Source of the DNA: Histomonas meleagridis
Taxonomy: Eukaryota > Parabasalia > Tritrichomonadida > Dientamoebidae
Reading direction: 5' to 3'
NCBI GenBank assembly: GCA_020186115.1
Contig: WSYJ01000178.1
Coordinates: 558,001 to 622,000 of the forward strand
Length of the DNA: 64,000 nucleotides
Shown: positions 58,433 through 64,000 of the stretch, in pieces
How the letters are laid out: every line of letters starts with the position of its first letter
How positions within the stretch are numbered: position 1 is the stretch's first letter
Made by a program: the position numbers and the translations under genes
Notes under the pieces: model-generated
What the model was told of the DNA's origin: nothing
The model's input: only the letters and a program-made list of their open reading frames with translations
The model's database searches: none

Positions 58433-60991
58433 CTAATTAGAGAGCGTTAAGTTCCATTCGCCTGTTTCATTCACAATCGGAACATTCAGTAGTTCTGTTG
58501 ATATAGTTCCACACAAAGGGCAGTCGCTGCCAATGATTTCGTAAAGTTTCTGACGCTGATTTTCGTCATTCATTGATTGGTTCTCGAGTTCGATGATTTC
58601 CAATTTCTTATTCTTGTAAATGGAAATATAATTATTGATTAAACACTTGCGATGAAACACGTGTCCGCATTCGAATTCGAAATATTCGCTTTCGGTAATA
58701 TTTAAATTACATTCGTTACAGTAAACATTATGATTTTGTTGCTGTTGTTGTTGTTGATAATTATTGTTCAGTTCGAATTGTTCGTTCCAATTCTCGATCT
58801 CTGTAAGTAAACTGACGTTTTCTTTGGACTTTTTCGTTAAGTTTTTAATAGTGTCCAAAACATTCTCTAACTCATTAACAATTTCCGTTTTCGATAAATT
58901 CTCAGTGTTAAGCGTTTCTTCTTTAGTTTTACTTCGATATAACATTTTATGATAAAATTCTTGAATTTGATTTTCATATTCTTTCGATATTTTAGAATTA
59001 ATATCTTTCGTGGTTTGATACGCTTCGTAATAAAGTCCAATTTGCGATGAGAAATATGAAGACGTCAAATAAAAATTTGGATTTCTTTAACGCATTAATT
59101 AAGATAAATGGTTCTGAAATACTTAAACTATTAATGTTACTTAATTGTTCATAAATATTTGAATCATATTCTTGTGATCCTTGATTATGACTTAAATGAA
59201 GTAAAAATTCAAATATCATTTTGTTGTTATGGATTTGAATCGATTGTTGTAAATTATTATAAAGAATTTCATTGTTTAAATATTCACTTAAAAATGGTAA
59301 AATTTGTGTTAATGTTTTATAATCAATTAAATTATTCGAAATAAATGGTATAAATGATTTCGGTGATCGAATAGAAATACTTGGAATTAAATAATAATAT
59401 TCGGAATTTTGATAAACTTGTTCAATAAATTCTGAATAACGCTCTTGATAAATTAATTCTAAAAAAATCGATTTCGTTTTCGGTGTATTAGTAAAAAATT
59501 CTTGATTATGAATCGATTCAAATATATTAGAAAACGCACGCATTTTAATTAAATGCATAGCAATATTATAAATATCAATTTCATTAGTAGAAATTAAACT
59601 ATGAATTTTAAAATTGTCATTTTTGTTTTTATTACTTTGTTCTGATAAATAATATATCTCAAATTCAAATATTAAAAATTGTAATAATATTTGTGATTTA
59701 GAATCATGAATTTGTGTAATTAAATTACTTAAAAAATTTATTAACTAAATCCCATTGATTATTATGAATTAATCGAAATAACACTTCACATGGTTGACAT
59801 TTATCACTCGATTTAACTTCTCGAATATGTTGTTCACGAATAAATTTCGTAGTTAATACTTTAGCTGGTGAACTTTCATTTTCATATGAAATTCGAAAAA
59901 TATATTGTTGTGATAATACATTAAAATAATCACCTGAATAATCGGGATTCATAGATAATACTTGATAACCAAGAAATGGATAACGAAATGCAAGTTTACC
60001 ATTATCTAAACAAATGGCTATAATATAATTATTAGATAATAAAATACTATGATAATGCGTTAATAATATTCGTGGTGATGTATCCATTTTACCAACTAAA
60101 CTCGTAACTTCATCTTCTAATACATTAGAAATCTTTTGTGTAGAAAGTCGAAGAATATTTTTTATGTTCTTCTTTAAAATTAAATAATTCTTTAATAGGA
60201 ATTATAAATAAATTAAATTCTGTTAACCATGTTAAATGTGTTTCATTACAAACAATATATGATGGAAATTTATGCCCATTTAAATTTTCGTTTTCATTAA
60301 ATATTTTCGTAATGTTCTTACATTGAATATTTTGTTGCATAATTTCTTGAATTGAAAGATAATATAAATCTAAATAAATAGAAATAATTAAATATGCATT
60401 ATTATTATAATAAAATATGGATAAACTTGAAATTGGTTCATTTTGTTTTTGAACTTTAAATTGTGTAACTAAATGAAATGAAATATTATATTGTTGTTGT
60501 GAAAATTCAATAACATGAATCTCACCATTATTAGTGCCTGCTATAATATAATGTGAATTATTATATGTAATACTTTGAATAGCTGACCAATGAAATGACC
60601 GATCTTGTGAAACTGGATGAACTCGTCCATTAGGTGTGACTAAAAATAAATGATATCGTTCAGCTACTACTATAAATAAATTACCTTCTTTAACTGGAAT
60701 AATGTTTTGAATACGATCTTTAAACTCGTGTGTAAACTCTTGACGTTTAAGTGGATTTTCTGGATTATAACGCCATAATAAAATATTACCATTTAATGAT
60801 CGTAATGAATATGGACCTTTTTGAACATAATGTGAAATACTTGAAAAATTACTGGTCTTATTAATCTTTTCTAAACGTCGAACTGTAAATGGTGGTGATT
60901 TCTCCCCAAAAACCCATCGGCGTTTGGCACTAATATTTTCTTTTTCAATCGTTTCATTGTTAGTAAATGCTGAATCAAATCCAAAATCCAT
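58433..60991 (-). pseudogene. VPS18-like gene broken by three homopolymer frameshifts
   Basis: VPS18 (Pep3) is a core subunit of HOPS/CORVET tethers for endosome-lysosome fusion. Four consecutive frames form one gene. The N-terminal part (ATG 60991) has beta-propeller strands such as WSAIQSITYNNSHYIIAG. The next has ILLTHYHSILLSNNYIIAIC, matching the VPS18 MALTQFHFLLLLAD segment. The third is alpha-solenoid. The last has a C-terminal RING-H2 (CNECNLNITESEYFEFECGH, CGHVFHRKC, CPLC) as in VPS18. Frames change by +1 at runs at 60158-60163 (T6), 59731-59736 (A6) and 59071-59075 (A5). A Q-run lies before the RING. It is probably either a degenerate copy or an assembly artefact. The conserved SSQIGLYYEAYQ lies after the third run. 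Confidence 0.75.
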
Positions 60992-61454
60992 TTTTTTTTG
61001 TTACTTTTACTGGCAGTGACCGTTTAATATATTAAGAATACGTTAATAATCATTCTTTGTTTTATTTTGTTTATTTGTTTGAAAATTGTGACTGATGCAT
61101 TGATCAATGTTATTATTCTTCATTTGACAATTGATATCCATTTGATATTTCAAATAATGTTCATTCATATAAATTTAATATAATTTCGGATTCTGCAATT
61201 ACGTAATTAAAACCAATATTGAATACATACATCAAATTCTAAATACTATTAAGGAAAATGTATAAATATCAAATGTTATTGTATTTTCATTAATCACGTA
61301 TAATGTCATGCTTGTATAATGAGAATAATTCAGAATTAACATTTTCTTTTGAAAACAATCAAGTATTCATTTTAATGCATTATTTTCTCTCATGTAAATA
61401 AATTACTCGTTAAATTCAAAAGAATTACCGAATTGTTAAAAAATTTCGTTTATT
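60992..61454. other. Intergenic region
   Basis: No gene. The left end holds the VPS18-like promoter element; the right holds the 3' end of the next minus-strand gene. Confidence 0.4.
61018..61027 (-). promoter_or_regulatory. Myb-like element upstream of the VPS18-like start
   Basis: The plus strand reads GACCGTTTAA, so the gene strand has TTAAACGGTC, beginning 27 nt before ATG 60991. Confidence 0.5.
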
Positions 61455-62072
61455 TCATTCTCCTTCTTCCTCTTCTTCCTCTTCATCATCTTCATTTACA
61501 AGATCAAGATATTCATCTTTCATGATAGTCGCTCTCCTTATTAACTGTTTTCCTTTGATTGTACTGACTCCGATTGCTTCTGCTTGTTTTGTATCATCTT
61601 CTACTTGTTTCAGAATTTTCTTTAAATAGGCGGATCCATCTTTGCTTTCTTGACTGACTTCTTCCCATTTTTCTGTGAGAATTTTAAGAAGTGTTTGAAG
61701 TTCTTTTGGAGCATTATCTCGATATTTATCATATCCATGTAATCTATCAAGTGTTTCTTTCATTAGAGTTCTTATCAGACGCATGCTAATCCATCTTCCT
61801 AACTCATCTTGTCCCATTAAATAAAATTCTAAACCACCAGGTTTGGGTAATTTCATTTTGATTTCTTCATATTCATTTGGTTTCAAATCTTCAATGTTTC
61901 TATATGTCCTTTTTTCTTCATTGACCAACTCATTATATTCCTCTATCATAACATTACATCTACGTTGCAGCTGCTTTGTTTCCACTGCATTGATGTCTCT
62001 TGATTTTATTTCTTTTTGGTCTGCTTGAATTTGATCATATAATTTATTTAAAATAGGCAGGGTGTCTTGCAT
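61455..62072 (-). CDS. Orphan coiled-coil protein, acidic C-terminus
   Basis: This 205-residue protein has no recognised domain. Residues 1-70 are helical and charged. Residues about 74-115 form a compact module (KLPKPGGLEFYLMGQDELGR, WISMRLIRTLMKETLDRL), also found in the truncated copy just upstream (62092-62385). Residues 120-190 are helical again, and the end is a pure acidic run (DDEEEEEEEGE). A nuclear or nucleic-acid-free scaffolding role is possible. It looks like one member of a small lineage-specific family. Confidence 0.7.
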   Translation of the reverse strand: MQDTLPILNKLYDQIQADQKEIKSRDINAVETKQLQRRCNVMIEEYNELVNEEKRTYRNIEDLKPNEYEEIKMKLPKPGGLEFYLMGQDELGRWISMRLIRTLMKETLDRLHGYDKYRDNAPKELQTLLKILTEKWEEVSQESKDGSAYLKKILKQVEDDTKQAEAIGVSTIKGKQLIRRATIMKDEYLDLVNEDDEEEEEEEGE

Positions 62073-62091
62073 TTTTCACCTCTTCTTGAAC

Positions 62092-62385
62092 TTAGCTTAT
62101 TTTCTTTTTAATGTTAGCAAACATTGCACTCAGATAATTTGGTGGTTGAATTGAATATTTTTTGAATGCAGCATAAACTTCTACGACTTCCTTACGCAAT
62201 TGTTCTAATAGTTTAAGGCTCATCCATCTTTCTAATTCCCATGATTTAACCAACGGATAGAAAGCCATGCCTCCAGGTCTTGGTAACTTCTTCGTAAATT
62301 CCAATGCTTCATTTTTTGGTAAATCTTTAAGTTCTCTTAATGGTTTGTTGTCTGAGGATCCTCCTTTTTTTGTTTCCCTTTTTAT
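62092..62385 (-). pseudogene. 5'-truncated copy of the neighbouring orphan gene
   Basis: An open frame without a good start codon (the only Met is in GGMAFY). It reads ELKDLPKNEALEFTKKLPRP then GGMAFYPLVKSWELERWMSL, which aligns with EDLKPNEYEEIKMKLPKPGG then LEFYLMGQDELGRWISMRLI of the next gene. A stop codon at 62386-62388 blocks extension upstream, so its 5' half is missing. It ends 20 bp before the intact copy starts, which makes it a tandem duplicate relic. Confidence 0.65.
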
Positions 62386-62649
62386 TTATTATAGACTTTT
62401 TATTTTAAGAATGAGAAAATATTGCATTCTAAAAAAAGCTTTCGATGATATAATGAAAATGATACTACCACTACATCAATTCAAATTAACTGCAAAGCTT
62501 ACATCCCATAAATAGAGCTGCTTGTTGTAGTATGTGATTTGGCACAATATAGATATAAATGATATCTTAAATATATATTTTATACCAATATTTATTTGAA
62601 ACAACAAATTTGTTAGTTAATTTAAAAACATTTATAATTAATACAACTT

Positions 62650-63129
62650 TTAAATTGGAATCTTCTTCTGTGAACAAAACGCACAAAATTCTTCCAGAGA
62701 AATCGAATCCTTACTCAAATGTTTTCGGTCAAATTCATCAATAAAATCTTCGCAAAATCGAGATGCAATATTATCTCCATTTACTGCCATAAAATGTTGT
62801 ATATCAACTGCGTTAATTGACTTACTACCAATTCCAGCAATCATTTGGAAGTAATAAGCATATCTTTTTCTAGAATTAAGAAAAATTGTATCTCGTTGAA
62901 TTCCAGCTTCATCAAGAAATCTTTTAAATGTCACAAATTCGCATTCTTTAAATGCATCCTTTGCTGGAAGTCTGAAAATATCAAAAATATGTCTAGCTGT
63001 GCTAATTGAAATTTTACCATCTTCATCTTCGTCAAACTCTCTAAAAACAATGGCCATGTCAGACATCCATTCCTCAGGGAGCTTTTCGATTGCAGAATTA
63101 TAATCAAATATGTTCTTTTTTGGGTTCAT
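62650..63129 (-). CDS. EF-hand calcium-binding protein (calmodulin-like)
   Basis: This 159-residue protein has one good EF-hand loop near residues 33-45 (DEDEDGKIS, with Asp at positions 1, 3, 5 and Gly then Lys-Ile). A second degenerate one lies near the C-terminus (DRKHLSKDSISLEEF). Two further helix-loop-helix regions are weak. It is of calmodulin or centrin size, probably a single-site calcium sensor. ATG 63129 lies 9 nt from the GACCGTTAAA element (reversed). Confidence 0.75.
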   Translation of the reverse strand: MNPKKNIFDYNSAIEKLPEEWMSDMAIVFREFDEDEDGKISISTARHIFDIFRLPAKDAFKECEFVTFKRFLDEAGIQRDTIFLNSRKRYAYYFQMIAGIGSKSINAVDIQHFMAVNGDNIASRFCEDFIDEFDRKHLSKDSISLEEFCAFCSQKKIPI

Positions 63130-63138
63130 TTTCGTAGA

Positions 63139-63148
63139 GACCGTTAAA
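63139..63148 (-). promoter_or_regulatory. Myb-like element upstream of the EF-hand gene
   Basis: The plus strand reads GACCGTTAAA. On the gene strand it is TTTAACGGTC, starting 10 nt upstream of the ATG. Confidence 0.6.
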
Positions 63149-63781
63149 TATTTTTGCAGCAGCGAATATCGTTTTTAGCCTTATCTTTTAAATAATATGC
63201 TCATACAAATGGCTTTCCTTGAATAGTGTTTCCTTGTCTTACAAATGTTTCGTTCTCGAGAAGAGAAACGAGCTTTCCATTATGTTTCGAACTTTTAAAA
63301 TTTTAAAATAAAATGTTTTCAAGTTTGAAAGCTTTCAAGTTTTAAATGTATTTTTTTTTTTGCTCTGTTAAATTTTTCAACATTTTATATTTATAATTTT
63401 TTATTTTTACACAAATTTGACAACCTTAAAGCAACATATAAAGGGCGTAAACTCCAAAAATGTTTTTTCAATCTGGTTTTATTTAAAATTGAAAAAATGC
63501 TGTTTTTACTCTTTTAATGTTGACGAAAGCAGGTTATAATTTTTTCAGTTATCACTTCAGAAATAGTTAATTTTTGAATAACAAAAAGACTTCAAGAAAT
63601 GTCAAGTCTCAAAACATTTTATTATTTGGATAAATTGAATTTTTGATTCTTGTTTTTAATTGGTCTAAATCAATTAATTTTTCCATTTATGATATAAACA
63701 ATTTATGTGGTTAATTAACAAAAGTTTATTTGTTTATTTATGGTTTTCAAGAAATAGAAACTTATAAAAACATTATTTATA
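63149..63781. other. Intergenic region, T-rich
   Basis: No gene. Poly-T and poly-A runs are frequent. This is presumably the promoter side of the gene starting at 63782. Confidence 0.4.
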
Positions 63782-64000
63782 ATGATTACGATATTTATTA
63801 TTTTTGTAAAGTGTGAATTTGAATTAAGTTTAAGTGTAAATACCCAAAATATAAAAGGAAGTGTTGAATTAAGTTGGGAGAAAGAGCCAAACAAAAATTT
63901 TTATACAATATCTAAAAAGACATCTGGAAAATGGAGACGAATCAGTACATATACAAAAGACAAACAAATAAAAATTATAAATTTTTATCCATATGATACT
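63782..64000 (+). CDS. Start of a predicted secreted or surface protein (partial)
   Basis: An ATG at 63782 opens a frame to the window edge (73 codons). It starts with a short hydrophobic stretch (MITIFIIFVKCEF), consistent with the very short signal peptides of trichomonads. The following residues have an alternating pattern (GSVELSWEKEPNKNFYTISK) reminiscent of a fibronectin type III-like strand pair, ending KIINFYP. A longer secreted protein is likely but the family cannot be named. Confidence 0.5.
   Translation, partial: MITIFIIFVKCEFELSLSVNTQNIKGSVELSWEKEPNKNFYTISKKTSGKWRRISTYTKDKQIKIINFYPYDT

Noticed and set aside
58998-60163. Programmed +1 frameshifting at stop codons (Euplotes-like) in the VPS18-like gene
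   Set aside because: Skipping one base at each stop would also join the frames, but the conserved SSQIGLYYEAYQ lies between the homopolymer and the stop in the downstream frame. The shift therefore happens at the homopolymer, not at the stop.
1-64000. CRISPR arrays, phage or bacterial operons
   Set aside because: No direct repeats with unique spacers, no Shine-Dalgarno patterns and no operons are seen; the content is eukaryotic.

Overview
The window looks like nuclear DNA of a parabasalid protist (Trichomonas or Tritrichomonas type). It is strongly AT-rich and uses the standard code. Genes are dense, almost all intronless and on both strands. The contents fit that group: two BspA-like leucine-rich-repeat surface proteins with a C-terminal membrane anchor, a DUF3447/ankyrin gene, a short protein resembling the IBP39 initiator-binding domain, an R2R3 Myb, very short signal peptides, and one candidate 23-nt intron with a GTATGT 5' end. 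The species is inferred from gene content, not proven.

Layout. 0-10 kb: end of an unknown gene, a DUF3447 relic, an unknown coiled-coil tail-anchored protein, a RhoGAP, a BspA-like protein, an AP-3 beta-like trunk, a CH-like protein, a divergent actin-related protein and a Tctex-type dynein light chain. 10-15.6 kb: an NXF1/TAP-like mRNA exporter, an unknown (possibly Tudor-like) protein, a RanGAP/RNH1-type LRR protein and a small intron-bearing gene. 15.9-20.3 kb: a broken gene with a DUF3447/ankyrin head, about 16 tandem 170-bp ankyrin units and a UBR-type zinc finger. 20.4-25 kb: an RPC3-like Pol III subunit, a small tail-anchored protein, the Myb, an actin-related pseudogene and an unknown protein. 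25.4-33.8 kb: a 2,822-codon TRRAP/Tra1-like pseudokinase. 34-41.4 kb: a UBE3A-like HECT ligase, a tandem pair of HAD proteins (one membrane-anchored), a PDI with ERp29c domain and a BRWD/PHIP-like WD40 protein. 41.4-49.4 kb: a MITE-like element, the second BspA-like protein, a helical-repeat protein, an RWDD1/Gir2-like protein, the IBD-like protein and a second inverted-repeat element. 49.4-58.2 kb: a beta-helix protein, a second AP-3 beta-like trunk, a lidless Hsp70, tRNA-Leu and a frameshifted surface protein. 58.4-64 kb: a VPS18-like gene broken by three frameshifts, WD40-free short genes including a duplicated orphan family, an EF-hand protein and the start of a secreted protein.

There are no operons. 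Neighbours are mostly unrelated housekeeping genes, each with its own start-proximal promoter. A GACCGTT/AACGGTC motif, which matches a Myb-type site, recurs within about 100 nt of many start codons. It may tie the promoters to Myb-family regulators such as the one encoded here. Several genes touch membrane traffic (AP-3 beta pair, VPS18, RhoGAP) and transcription or RNA (TRRAP, RPC3, NXF1, Myb, IBD-like), but they are not clustered by function.
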